Assembly (NCBI RefSeq): GCF_018736145.1 | Contig: NZ_CP059997.1 | Location: 1,549,501-1,613,500 of the forward strand | Length of the DNA stretch: 64,000 nucleotides | Origin: Amycolatopsis sp. CA-230715 | Lineage (GTDB): Bacteria > Actinomycetota > Actinomycetes > Mycobacteriales > Pseudonocardiaceae | Direction: 5' to 3' | Shown here: piece after piece, positions 1 to 8,900 of the stretch | Numbering within the stretch: position 1 is the first letter of the stretch | Layout: each line of letters opens with the position of its first letter | The notes under the pieces: generated by a model | Database searches by the model: none | What the model was told of the DNA's origin: nothing | The model's input: only the letters and a program-made list of their open reading frames with translations | Position numbers and translations under genes: made by a program

Positions 1-2
1 GC

Positions 3-608
3 GCGGTTCTCTGGTCCGTACCTCCGGTGTGGCCGGCGTTCGGGTTCGGCGCGCTCGGCTGGCTGGTCGCGCTCGTGGCGCGCAGTCCGATCGGGGCCGT
101 CGTCGGCAAGCCCGCGGCCGGTCAGGCGCCGAGCGCGCGAGCCAAGACGATCATCGTCGCGGCGTCCGGGCCGGTCGAAGAGATCACGCGCCTCGTCCTC
201 GTTCTGCTGCTCGCCACGGACTTTTCCGGGGCGTTCTGGGCGGGGCTCGGCTGGGCGACCGTCGAAATCCTGTTCACCTGCGTCAACAGCGCGGTCATCG
301 CCGCTCTGGTCAGCCGCGGCGACGAACGAGCCCAGGAAATACAGGAGGTGCTTTCCGGCCAGGGCCTCGCCGGTGACCGGACGGGGCTGTACTGCGTCCT
401 GGAAAGGATCAGCGCGACGCTGCTGCACATCGGCTTCACCTGGATCCTCGCGTGGAGCCCGCTCATGGTGGTCGCGACGATCGTGGTGCACAGTGCCGTG
501 AACCTCGCCGCGGTCCGGCTCGTCCCTCGATCCCTGGCACGCACGGAAGCAGTGCTGGCCGCAGCCGGTGCCGTCGTTTTCTGCGCCGGGCTGGCGGCCA
601 TGCACTGA
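3..608 (+). CDS. YhfC-like intramembrane protein, 5' end missing
   Basis: The frame is already open at the first bases of the window and a GTG at 27 falls inside what looks like the first membrane helix, so the true start is probably outside. The visible part (about 200 residues) has five or six hydrophobic segments. It carries a GPVEEITR segment, a HIGFTW segment and a later VVHSAVN segment. Conserved Glu and His residues in membrane helices are what the YhfC (DUF2324) family, a relative of CPBP intramembrane proteases, normally shows. The assignment rests on that pattern and on the fold-like layout; proteolytic activity is an inference. The next gene runs convergently 10 bases away. Confidence 0.6.
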   Translation, partial: AVLWSVPPVWPAFGFGALGWLVALVARSPIGAVVGKPAAGQAPSARAKTIIVAASGPVEEITRLVLVLLLATDFSGAFWAGLGWATVEILFTCVNSAVIAALVSRGDERAQEIQEVLSGQGLAGDRTGLYCVLERISATLLHIGFTWILAWSPLMVVATIVVHSAVNLAAVRLVPRSLARTEAVLAAAGAVVFCAGLAAMH

Positions 609-618
609 GACCGGGCGG

Positions 619-2253
619 TCAGCCGAGTTTCGTGCGCAGGACCTTTCCAGTGGCGTTGCGGGGCAGTTCGGCGAGGAATTCGACATCGCGCGGGACCTTG
701 TAGCGCGCGAGGTTCGCCTTGACGTACTGGCGCACTTCATCGGCATCGAGTTTCACGCCGTCGGCGAGTACGACGTAAGCTTTCAGGCGCTGCCCGAATT
801 CGTCGTCCGGGACACCGACCACGGCCGCTTCGAGCACATCGGGGCGTTCGACGAGGAGGTTTTCCACCTCGATCGGGAACACGTTCTCACCGCCCGAAAC
901 GATCATTTCGTCGTCTCGGCCGTCGATGAACAGGAGCCCGTCCTCGTCGAAATGACCGACGTCTCCGCTGGAGAGCAGGCCGTCGATGATCTCCTTGTTC
1001 CTGCCGTCGGTGTAACCGCCGAAACTCAGCCCGCTGCCGACGAAGACCCGGCCGGTGACACCGTGCTCGGTGATCCGCTGCCCCTTGTCGTCGTAGATCG
1101 CGACGCGGCAGCCGACCGGCGGCCTGCCGACCGTGCCCGGCGCCTTGCGCCAGTCCTCCGGTGTCGCGACGGTGGCCACCGCGACCTCGGTCGACCCGTA
1201 CAGGTTGTGCACGACGTCGCCGAACGCCTCGGTGGCCCGGTTGCCGAGATCGGGCGAAAGGGCCGAGCCCGCGACGAACACGATCCGCAGCGACGAGGTG
1301 TCGTACTTCGCGAGCGTTTCCTTGCCGAGGTCGACGATCCGCTGCAACATCGTCGGCACCAGCACGAGCGCGGTGCACTTGTGCTCCGCGATGCCCTTGA
1401 GCGCTTCCTCCGGCTTGAACTTCCGCCGCATCACGACCTTCGAGCCGAGCGCGAAGGAAAGAATGAACTGCGAGAGCCCGGTTCCGTGGAACAGCGGCGC
1501 CCCCATGTACGTGCTTTCGCCGGCGCGCAACGGGATCCGGTCGAGGAACTGCGCCGAGTCGAGCGGGCTGACCTGCGGCCGCGGCGCGCCCTTCGGGGTC
1601 CCGGTGGTGCCGCTGGTGAGCAGGACGAAACCGCCGGGCTTCGCCGGGGTCGGCACCGGGCGGTCGTCGCTGCTGGCGATCAGTTCGTCGAGCACGGGGA
1701 TCGACTCGTCCCGGTGCGCTGCGTCGCTGTCGACCCAGGCGAGGTAGTGATCGACGTCACCGGAGACGGCGTCGAGGAGCCCGGTGAACTCCTCGTCGTA
1801 GATCAGCGCCTTCACCTTCTCGCGGGCGGCGACGTCGGCGAGCTGCGGCTTCGCGAACCCGGTGTTCATCAGCAGCAGCCTCGCGCCGAGCTTGCCCGTG
1901 GCGAGCATCGACAGCACGAGTCCCCGGTGGTCGCGGCACAGCGCGGCGACCACGGTGCCCGGCGTGATCCCGCGCGCGGACAGGGCCCTGGCCAGCGCGT
2001 TGGACTGAGCGTCGAGCTGGCGGAAGGTGAGTGGGCCGAGATCGTCGACAATGGCGACGGCCGACGGGTCCCGCCTGGCCGCGACGTGCACGGTACCCGC
2101 GAACGGCCCGAACCGGCGGACGGCGGAAAGCGAGCGCACCCCCTCGTCGAGGCGGGGGAACGGCACCAGCCCGGCCTGCCACATGACCTCGATGCTGCGC
2201 ACCGTCTCGGTCACCTTGGTGGCCAGCTCCGCGACCACGGGCGGGTATCTCAT
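619..2253 (-). CDS. Acyl-CoA synthetase (FadD-type, AMP-binding)
   Basis: A 544-residue adenylate-forming ligase that should activate a carboxylic or fatty acid to acyl-AMP and then acyl-CoA in the cytoplasm. The P-loop-like motif LTSGTTGTPKG is at residues 212-222, followed by YGSTEVA. Near the end come the hinge region DGRDDEMIVSGGENVFP and the C-terminal NATGKVLR, whose Lys (about residue 537) is the catalytic lysine of the family. Length and the long N-terminal region before the AMP-binding core match mycobacterial FadD12/FadD2-type ligases; chain-length preference cannot be read. It is divergent from the DNA polymerase gene, with 93 bases between them. Confidence 0.9.
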   Translation of the reverse strand: MRYPPVVAELATKVTETVRSIEVMWQAGLVPFPRLDEGVRSLSAVRRFGPFAGTVHVAARRDPSAVAIVDDLGPLTFRQLDAQSNALARALSARGITPGTVVAALCRDHRGLVLSMLATGKLGARLLLMNTGFAKPQLADVAAREKVKALIYDEEFTGLLDAVSGDVDHYLAWVDSDAAHRDESIPVLDELIASSDDRPVPTPAKPGGFVLLTSGTTGTPKGAPRPQVSPLDSAQFLDRIPLRAGESTYMGAPLFHGTGLSQFILSFALGSKVVMRRKFKPEEALKGIAEHKCTALVLVPTMLQRIVDLGKETLAKYDTSSLRIVFVAGSALSPDLGNRATEAFGDVVHNLYGSTEVAVATVATPEDWRKAPGTVGRPPVGCRVAIYDDKGQRITEHGVTGRVFVGSGLSFGGYTDGRNKEIIDGLLSSGDVGHFDEDGLLFIDGRDDEMIVSGGENVFPIEVENLLVERPDVLEAAVVGVPDDEFGQRLKAYVVLADGVKLDADEVRQYVKANLARYKVPRDVEFLAELPRNATGKVLRTKLG

Positions 2254-2346
2254 CTGCGCACCTCCGTCGCTGCGACCAGATCACGTCGGGATCACCGTAC
2301 CGACGGTATGGCAGCTGGTCGAGAGGTGGGCGAAACTGTCGGGGGC

Positions 2347-4059
2347 ATGACACACAATCGAGGCGTGCACATTGTGGTGGGTCACGAAGCGAGCGGGTCC
2401 TACCGTGTGCACGGTGACGAAGAGCGCCTCGAACTGACCGAAACCGAGTTCGTCGCCTACGCGGCCGAGCGCGAGCGGGCGGGCGCCGAGGCGCCGCGAT
2501 GGGTGTTCTCCTCGGTCGAGCAGGTGTACCCGGTCCTGCTGCACGCCGGTGTCCGGGTGCGCCGGTGCCACGACCTCGCGCTCGCCGAAGGGCTGCTGCT
2601 CGCCCACGAAGGGCGCGAAGGGGAACCTCGCGGGCTCGCCGCGGCGCTGGCCAGGGCGAACGGCGCGGAGGCGCCACCGGATTCGGCCCCGGCCGGGCTG
2701 GACGACCAGCCGTCGTTGTTCGAGACCCGCGGCACCGGCCTGCCGCCGGGGGTGACCGCGGCCGACGCGGCGGCGACGGTGCTCGCCGAGCAGGAGCGCC
2801 GGGTGAAGGGCGTCGAGCACCCCGGCCGGATGCGGCTGCTGCTGGCAGCCGAGTCGGCGAGCGCGCTGGCCGCGGCCGAAATGTCCGAGGACGGGCTGCC
2901 CTGGCGCGCCGACGTGCACGACGCGCTGCTCACCGAGCTGCTCGGGCCGCGCGTCCCGGCGGGTCAGCGGCCGCGCAAGCTCGCCGAGCTGGCGAACGGG
3001 ATCAGCGAGGCGTTCGGCCGCGCGGTCAATCCCGACCACCCGCCGAGCGTGGTGCGGGCGTTCGGCCGCGCCGGGATCGACGTCCCGTCGGCGCGGGCGC
3101 ACGTGCTGCGCGAGGTGGACCATCCCGCGGTCGCGCCGCTGCTGGAGTACAAGGAACTCGCGCGGCTGCACTCCGCGCACGGCTGGGCCTGGCTCGACGA
3201 ATGGGTGCGCGACGGGCGGTTCCGGCCGGTGTACGTGGTCGGCGGCGTGGTGTCGGGCCGGTGGGCGAGCCGCGGTGGCGGCGCGCTGCAGATCCCGCGC
3301 ACGCTGCGCCGCTGCGTGCGGGCCGATCCGGGGTGGAAGCTGGTGGTCGCGGACGCTTCCCAGCTCGAGCCGCGCGTGCTCGCCGCGCTCTCCGGCGATC
3401 GCGGGCTCGCCGAGGTGTCCGCCGCGGCCGATCTCTACGACAGCTTGGCGGAAGCCATGTTCTCCGGCGTGCGTCGTCCACCGGTGCCCGCGTGGGACGA
3501 CCGCGACGACAGGGCGCGCGCGAAGATCGCCATGCTTTCAGCCATGTACGGCGGCACAGCGGGCGAAGCGGCCTCGCTGCTCGCCTTGCTGCGCAGGCGC
3601 TTCCCGGCCGCGGTGTCCTATGTGGAGCGTGCGGCGCAGGCGGGCGAGCGCGGCGAACGGGTGCGGTCCCGGCTCGGGCGCACCTCCCCCGCCCCGTCGG
3701 ACGCGTGGCGCGCGCTCACCGGAGCGCTCGCCGACGGCGAGGCCGCCGAGGGGAAGGCCCGCCGGGCCTCGCGGGAATGGGGCCGGTTCACCAGGAACTT
3801 CGTGGTGCAGGCCTCGGCCGCGGACTGGACCGCGGTTCTGCTGGCGACGCTGCGCCAGCGCCTTCCCGCGCCCGCGCACCTGGTGTTCTTCCAGCACGAC
3901 GAGGTCATCGTCCACGCGCCGGAAGCGCTGGCCGAGGAGGTCACGACGGCGCTGCACGGCTCGGTGCGGGAGGCGGCGCGGCTGCTGTTCGGCGAATCGT
4001 GCCCGGTCCGGTTCCCGATGCATCCGGCCGTCGTGGACTGCTACGCCGACGCGAAGTGA
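2347..4059 (+). CDS. Family-A DNA polymerase (bifunctional 3'-5' exonuclease/polymerase type)
   Basis: A 570-residue relative of DNA polymerase I with only the exonuclease-like and polymerase parts. Polymerase motif A reads DASQLEPR at about residue 336 (family DYSQIELR, Asp and Glu kept). Motif B is RARAK..AMYGG, with Arg, Lys and Tyr spaced as in Pol I. Motif C is QHDE at about 516-519. There is no 5'-3' nuclease domain, and the N-terminal region lacks an obvious DxE exonuclease motif, so proofreading may be lost. The upstream reading frame is open for 590 codons but lies antisense to the ligase gene, so the ATG at 2347 was chosen; GTG 2365 is an alternative. Confidence 0.87.
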   Translation: MTHNRGVHIVVGHEASGSYRVHGDEERLELTETEFVAYAAERERAGAEAPRWVFSSVEQVYPVLLHAGVRVRRCHDLALAEGLLLAHEGREGEPRGLAAALARANGAEAPPDSAPAGLDDQPSLFETRGTGLPPGVTAADAAATVLAEQERRVKGVEHPGRMRLLLAAESASALAAAEMSEDGLPWRADVHDALLTELLGPRVPAGQRPRKLAELANGISEAFGRAVNPDHPPSVVRAFGRAGIDVPSARAHVLREVDHPAVAPLLEYKELARLHSAHGWAWLDEWVRDGRFRPVYVVGGVVSGRWASRGGGALQIPRTLRRCVRADPGWKLVVADASQLEPRVLAALSGDRGLAEVSAAADLYDSLAEAMFSGVRRPPVPAWDDRDDRARAKIAMLSAMYGGTAGEAASLLALLRRRFPAAVSYVERAAQAGERGERVRSRLGRTSPAPSDAWRALTGALADGEAAEGKARRASREWGRFTRNFVVQASAADWTAVLLATLRQRLPAPAHLVFFQHDEVIVHAPEALAEEVTTALHGSVREAARLLFGESCPVRFPMHPAVVDCYADAK

Positions 4060-4062
4060 TCC

Positions 4063-4094
4063 TTGACCTTCACGTATGGGTCAATCCTTAGCGT
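4063..4094 (+). promoter_or_regulatory. MerR-type promoter with dyad operator
   Basis: TTGACC (4063-4068) and its exact reverse complement GGTCAA (4079-4084) flank a 10-base centre. TTGACC also fits a -35 box. TAGCGT (4089-4094) fits a -10 box with an unusually long 20-base spacer containing the dyad. An overlong spacer with a dyad is the hallmark of MerR-activated promoters, and a merR gene is the second gene of the operon. The -10 lies 7 bases before the ATG at 4102, so the transcript is probably leaderless. Confidence 0.65.
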
Positions 4095-4101
4095 CGGTGC
4101 C

Positions 4102-5097
4102 ATGAACGCATCCAGAACCGGCCTCGCGCTCAAGCTCGTCTCGCGGCCGTCGAAACTGCCCACTCCGGCGAACTTCGAGCTCACCCGGGTACCGGTGCCC
4201 GATCCCGCACCGGGGCAGCTCCTCGTCCGGACCGAACTGATGTCACTGGATCCCCTGATGCTGCGGCTCGCCGCGGGCGCACCCGGCCTGCCGATGCCGG
4301 TCTACGAACTCGGCGAAATCCCTTACGGCGAGGCGATCGGCCGGGTGGTCGAGTCGGCAGCCGACGGGTTCTCACCCGGCGATCTCGTACGGCACCGGTT
4401 CGGCTGGCGCGAATTCGCGGTCGCCGAGGCCGCCTCCCTCACGCGGCTCCACGAAACGGCGGTTACGTCCACGCACCTGGGTTTCGGGGTGGTGGCGCAG
4501 ATCGGACTCGACCTGGCGAAAGTCCGGCCAGGTGACACGGTGTTCGTGTCGAGCGCCGCCGGTGCCGTCGGCGGTGTCGCGGGCCAGGTCGCCCGCCTGC
4601 TCGGTGCGACCCGGGTGATCGGCAGCGCGGGATCCGCCGCGAAGGTCCGCCACGTGCGGGAAACGCTGGGATTCGGCGCCGCCTTCGACTACCACGACGG
4701 GGCGGTGGCGGACCACCTGCGCGAAGCGGCACCGGACGGGATCGACGTGTACTTCGACAACGTCGGCGGGGAGCAACTGCGAGCGGCGATCGAGGTGCTG
4801 AAGCCGCACGGCCGGATCGTGCTCTGCGGTTCGCTCGCCGGGCAGACCGGTGACGAGGATGGCCGCGTCGACCCGTTCCCGCTACTGGCGAAACGGATCA
4901 CGGTCACCGGCTTCACCCTGCGGGACCACTCGGACAAGGCGGGCGAACTCTCCGCACGCCTCCAGCGCTGGGTGCGCGACGGTGCGGTCACGATCACCGA
5001 GAACATCGTCGACGGGCTCGTCAACGCGCCACAGGCACTGGCCGATCTCGCGAACGGCGCCTACTTCGGGAAGGTTCTCGTGCGCCTCGCCGGTTGA
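4102..5097 (+). CDS. NADP-dependent medium-chain oxidoreductase (alkenal/one reductase type)
   Basis: A 331-residue MDR-superfamily enzyme of the zinc-independent leukotriene B4 dehydrogenase / YncB group. The substrate-side half has MSLDPLMLRL. The Rossmann part has VFVSSAAGAVGGVAGQVARLLGA, followed by NVGGEQL, typical of enzymes that reduce the C=C bond of alpha,beta-unsaturated ketones and aldehydes with NADPH. No zinc ligands are visible. The ATG at 4102 directly follows the MerR-type promoter; the ORF is open 13 codons further up, but that stretch is the promoter. The merR gene follows with 20 bases between stop and start, suggesting an autoregulated stress operon. Confidence 0.85.
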   Translation: MNASRTGLALKLVSRPSKLPTPANFELTRVPVPDPAPGQLLVRTELMSLDPLMLRLAAGAPGLPMPVYELGEIPYGEAIGRVVESAADGFSPGDLVRHRFGWREFAVAEAASLTRLHETAVTSTHLGFGVVAQIGLDLAKVRPGDTVFVSSAAGAVGGVAGQVARLLGATRVIGSAGSAAKVRHVRETLGFGAAFDYHDGAVADHLREAAPDGIDVYFDNVGGEQLRAAIEVLKPHGRIVLCGSLAGQTGDEDGRVDPFPLLAKRITVTGFTLRDHSDKAGELSARLQRWVRDGAVTITENIVDGLVNAPQALADLANGAYFGKVLVRLAG

Positions 5098-5117
5098 ACA
5101 GGGTGGAGGTGGCGAAC

Positions 5118-5504
5118 ATGCTGATCGGCGAACTCGCGAAGCGGACCGGGACGACCACGCGGACGCTGCGATTCTACGGCGAACAAGGCCTGCTCGACGC
5201 GGGGCGGACCGCGGCGGGCTACCGCGTCTACGAACCGGCCGCCGAGCGGCGGGTGCGCAACATCCGCGAACTGCTCGCGGCGGGGTTCACCGTCGAGAAC
5301 GTGCGGGCCTTCCTGCCGGTTCTCGACCGCGATCTGCCCGCGGTGTTCTCCTACACTTCGCAGTGCGCGAGCAAGTTCGCGATCGCGGAGGAGCGCATCG
5401 GCGAGCTTCGCGAGCGAATCGCCACCCTCACCCGGCTCCATGATCGACTTGTCGACATGGTGCCTTGGCTCGGCGAACCGGTTCAGGACAAGGCTTTGAC
5501 GTAA
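5118..5504 (+). CDS. MerR-family transcriptional regulator
   Basis: A 128-residue one-component regulator. The N-terminal winged helix reads MLIGELAKRTGTTTRTLRFYGEQGLL, with the classic (T/R)LRFYE-like turn, followed by a dimerising coiled coil. Only one Cys lies in the effector region, so there is no metal or SoxR-like [2Fe-2S] cluster. The start at 5118 is preceded by GGAGGT at a good distance; earlier in-frame GTG codons have no such site. It is co-transcribed with the oxidoreductase and likely acts on the dyad promoter at 4063. Its last 22 bases overlap the convergent GNAT gene. The inducer is unknown. Confidence 0.88.
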   Translation: MLIGELAKRTGTTTRTLRFYGEQGLLDAGRTAAGYRVYEPAAERRVRNIRELLAAGFTVENVRAFLPVLDRDLPAVFSYTSQCASKFAIAEERIGELRERIATLTRLHDRLVDMVPWLGEPVQDKALT

Positions 5505-5968
5505 CGGTGGCACCGCAGCGGGATCGGGCCGTCCACATCGGCGGCCGCGTAGTCGAACAGGCCCTCGTCGCGCCAGCCGTTGCGTTCGTAGAACCCCCGT
5601 GCCCTGGCGTTTCCCGCGACGACCCCGAGCCACGCCTGCTCGTACCCGCCTTCGGAGACCAACCGTTCAGCTTCGGCGATGAGCGCCGAAGCCACCCCCG
5701 ATCCCCGGTGCTCGCGGGCGAGGTAGACCTGCTCGACCTCGTCGTCGACCACCATCACGAACCCGGCGACCGCGCCGTCCACGATCAGCACGGTGGCGTC
5801 CTCGACCCGGTGCCGGGCACGCGCGGCGAAGGACTCCTCGGTGCGGACGGCCACCAGCTTCTCGGGGACGTGCCCGAGATGGCCGTCCGCCCAGCCGACC
5901 CGCCAGATCTCGGCGATCCGCTCCGCGTCGTCGGGATGTGCCGGGCGGAACCTCGTATCGATCGTCAC
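5483..5968 (-). CDS. GNAT-family N-acetyltransferase
   Basis: A 161-residue single-domain acetyltransferase. Motif A, the acetyl-CoA pyrophosphate loop, is seen as VYLAREHRGSGVASAL (RxxGxG/A), and motif B as GNARARGFYERNGW. The substrate is unknown; similar proteins acetylate amines, antibiotics or ribosomal protein N termini. It lies 10 bases behind hrpA on the same strand and is probably read with it. Its 3' end overlaps the 3' end of the convergent merR gene. Confidence 0.88.
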   Translation of the reverse strand: MTIDTRFRPAHPDDAERIAEIWRVGWADGHLGHVPEKLVAVRTEESFAARARHRVEDATVLIVDGAVAGFVMVVDDEVEQVYLAREHRGSGVASALIAEAERLVSEGGYEQAWLGVVAGNARARGFYERNGWRDEGLFDYAAADVDGPIPLRCHRYVKALS

Positions 5969-5978
5969 TTCCGCGAGT

Positions 5979-8900
5979 CTAGGCCGCGTCCATCGCCCGC
6001 AGCACGCGTTTGACCGACACCGGGTGCGCCGTGCCGAGCGTCTGGGCGAAGAAGCTCACCCGCAGTTCCTCGATCATCCACCGCACGTCGCGCAGCGCGG
6101 GCGACGGCGAGGTTCCCGGTGGCACCGCGTCCAGCAGCCGCTGGTACTCCTCGGTCACCCAGGCGACCTCGCGCAGCCGCTCGATGTCCCTTGCCGGATC
6201 GGTGCGGAGCTTGTCGATCCGCCGTTCGATCCCGCGCAGGTACCTGACCACATTGGACAAGCGGTCGAAACCCGTCCGCGTCACGAAACCCTTGTACACC
6301 AAGCCGTCCAACTGAGCGCGAATGTCGTGCAAGGACTCCGCAGGGCCTTTCGCGTCCGCGAGCGCGGTCTCGGCGTCGTTCGCCGCGCGCAGGATCCGCT
6401 CCACTTCGGACAGTACGGAAAGGACGGTGGAGTTCAGTCCGGTGCGGACCTTCTCGGCCAGCGCGCCGAAGCCCGCCTCGTCCCACACCGGGCCGCCGTT
6501 GTCGGCGACGAGCTTGTCGATCGCGCACGAGATGCAGTCTTCGAGCAGTGCGGGCACGCTGCCGTGCGGGTTGCGGTTCAGCACGAGCTTCGCCTGGTTG
6601 CCGAGGCTGCGCGTGATGAACTTCATCGGCGACGGCACCGCGAGGCGCAGCAGCCTGCGCGTGCCGAGCCACATCGCGTGCTCCTGCTGCGCCGGGGTGT
6701 CGAGCATGCGGACGGCGACCGTCTCGCCCTCGTCGACCAGCGCCGGGTACGCCTTCACCGCGTGCCCGCGCTGGGTGCTCTCGAACACCTTCGGCAGCTC
6801 GCCGAACGCGCCCGAGGTCAACCCGGCCCGCTCGATGCTGTTCGCCGCGGTCGAAATGGTCGCGCGGACCTCACCGCTCAGCTTCCGCTTGAGCGCTTCG
6901 AGATCCTTGCCCTCGGCGAGTTTGCGGCCCTTGTCGTCGGTGACCCGGAACGTCACCTTGAGATGCTCCGGCACCAGCTCCGGCTGCCACGCCTCGGGCG
7001 GGATCGGCACGCCGCGGAAGTCCTCCAGCTCGCGCGCCGCGACGTCGGTCACCGCGCCGTCGTCGGGATTCGCCCGCGCCAGCACCAGTTTCGCGTGGTC
7101 CGGTGCCGGGACGAAGTTGCGCCGCACCTGTTTCGGCAACGACTTGATGAGCGCGGTGAGGAGTTCCTCGCGCAAGCCGGGCACCTGCCAGTCGAACCCG
7201 TCCGCGCGCACCTGGTTGAGCACCGGCAGCGGGATGTGCACGGTGACGCCGTCCGCGTCGGCACCGGGTTCGAACTGGTAGGTCAGTCCGAACCGCAGCG
7301 CGCCCTGCGCCCAGGTGTCGGGGTAGTCCTGCTCGCTGACGTCTCCCGCGGTGGCGTTGATGAGCATCGTCTTCTCGAAGCTCAGCAGGTCCGGTTCGGT
7401 GCGCCGGGTCTTCTTCCACCAGCTGTCGAAGTGCCGGGACGACACCGCGTCCTCGCCGACGCGCTGGTCGTAGAACTCGAACAGCGTCTCGTCGTCGACC
7501 AGGATGTCGCGGCGGCGCGCGCGGTTTTCGAGATCCTCGACCTCGTCGAGCAGCGCGCGGTTCTCCTTGAAGAACCGGTGGTTCGTCTGCCAGTCGCCCT
7601 CCACGAGGGCGTGCCGGATGAACAGCTCCCGCGACAGCTCGGGGTCGATGCGGCCGTAGTTGACCCGGCGGCCCGCGACGAGCGGCACGCCGTAGAGGGT
7701 CACCTTCTCCATCGCCATCACCGCGCCCTGGCGGCGTTCCCAGTGCGGTTCGGAGTAGCTGCGCTTGACGACGTGCTGCGCGAGCGGCTCGACCCATTCC
7801 GGCTCGATGCGCGCGTTGACGCGTCCCCACAGTCGCGAGGTTTCCACCAGTTCGGCGGACATCACCCAGCGCGGCTGCTTCTTGAACAGCGCCGAACCGG
7901 GGAACACCGAGAACTTCGCGCCGCGCGCGCCGAGGTACTCACCGGTGGCGGGGTCCTTGAGCCCGATGTGCGAGAGCAGGCCGGAGATGAGTGCCGTGTG
8001 GACGTGCTGCGGATCGGCCGGTTCGGTGTTGAGCGTGATGTCGAGCTGCTTGGCGAGCTGGCGGAGCTGGCTGAAGATGTCCTGCCATTCGCGCACCCGC
8101 AGGTAGTTCAGGAACTCCGCGCGGCACAGCTTGCGGAACTGGTTGGCGGACAACGCCTTCTGCTGCTCGCGCAGGTACTCCCACAGGTTGAGGTAGGCGA
8201 GGAAGTCCGAGGTCTTGTCCGCGAAGCGCGCGTGCTTCTCCCCCGCCGCCTGCTGGTGCTCGGCTGGCCGCTCGCGCGGGTCCTGGATGGACAGCGCGGC
8301 GGCGATGATCATCACCTCGCGCACGCACCCGTTCGCCGCGGCCTCCAGCACCATGCGGCCCATCCTCGGGTCGACGGGAAGCTGTGCGAGCTTGCGGCCG
8401 ACCGTCGTCAGTCGCTTGTGGACATCGGTTATCGAAGGGTCGAGCGCGCCCAGTTCGGTGAGCAGGTGCACGCCGTCGGTGACCTGGCGGCGATCCGGCG
8501 GTTCGACGAACGGGAAGGCCGCGATGTCCCCGAGCCCGAGCGAGGTCATCTGCAGGATCACCGACGCGAGGTTGGTGCGCAGGATCTCGGGATCGGTGAA
8601 CTCGGGGCGCGCGTCGAAATCGTCCTCTGTGTACAGCCGGATGCAGATACCGTCCGAAGTACGGCCGCAGCGGCCCTTCCGCTGGTTGGCCGACGCCTGC
8701 GAGACCGGTTCGATCGGCAGCCGCTGGACCTTCGTCCGGTGGCTGTAGCGGGAGATCCTCGCCGTGCCGGGGTCGATCACGTACTTGATCCCGGGCACCG
8801 TGAGCGAGGTCTCCGCGACGTTCGTGGCCAGCACGACGCGGCGCCCGGTGTGCCGCTGAAACACCCGATGCTGGTCGGCCGCCGAAAGCCGCGCGTACAG

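Noticed and set aside
568..2346. N-terminal extension of the DNA polymerase frame
   Set aside because: It is antisense to the acyl-CoA ligase and has no ribosome site; polymerase-type residues begin only near 2347.
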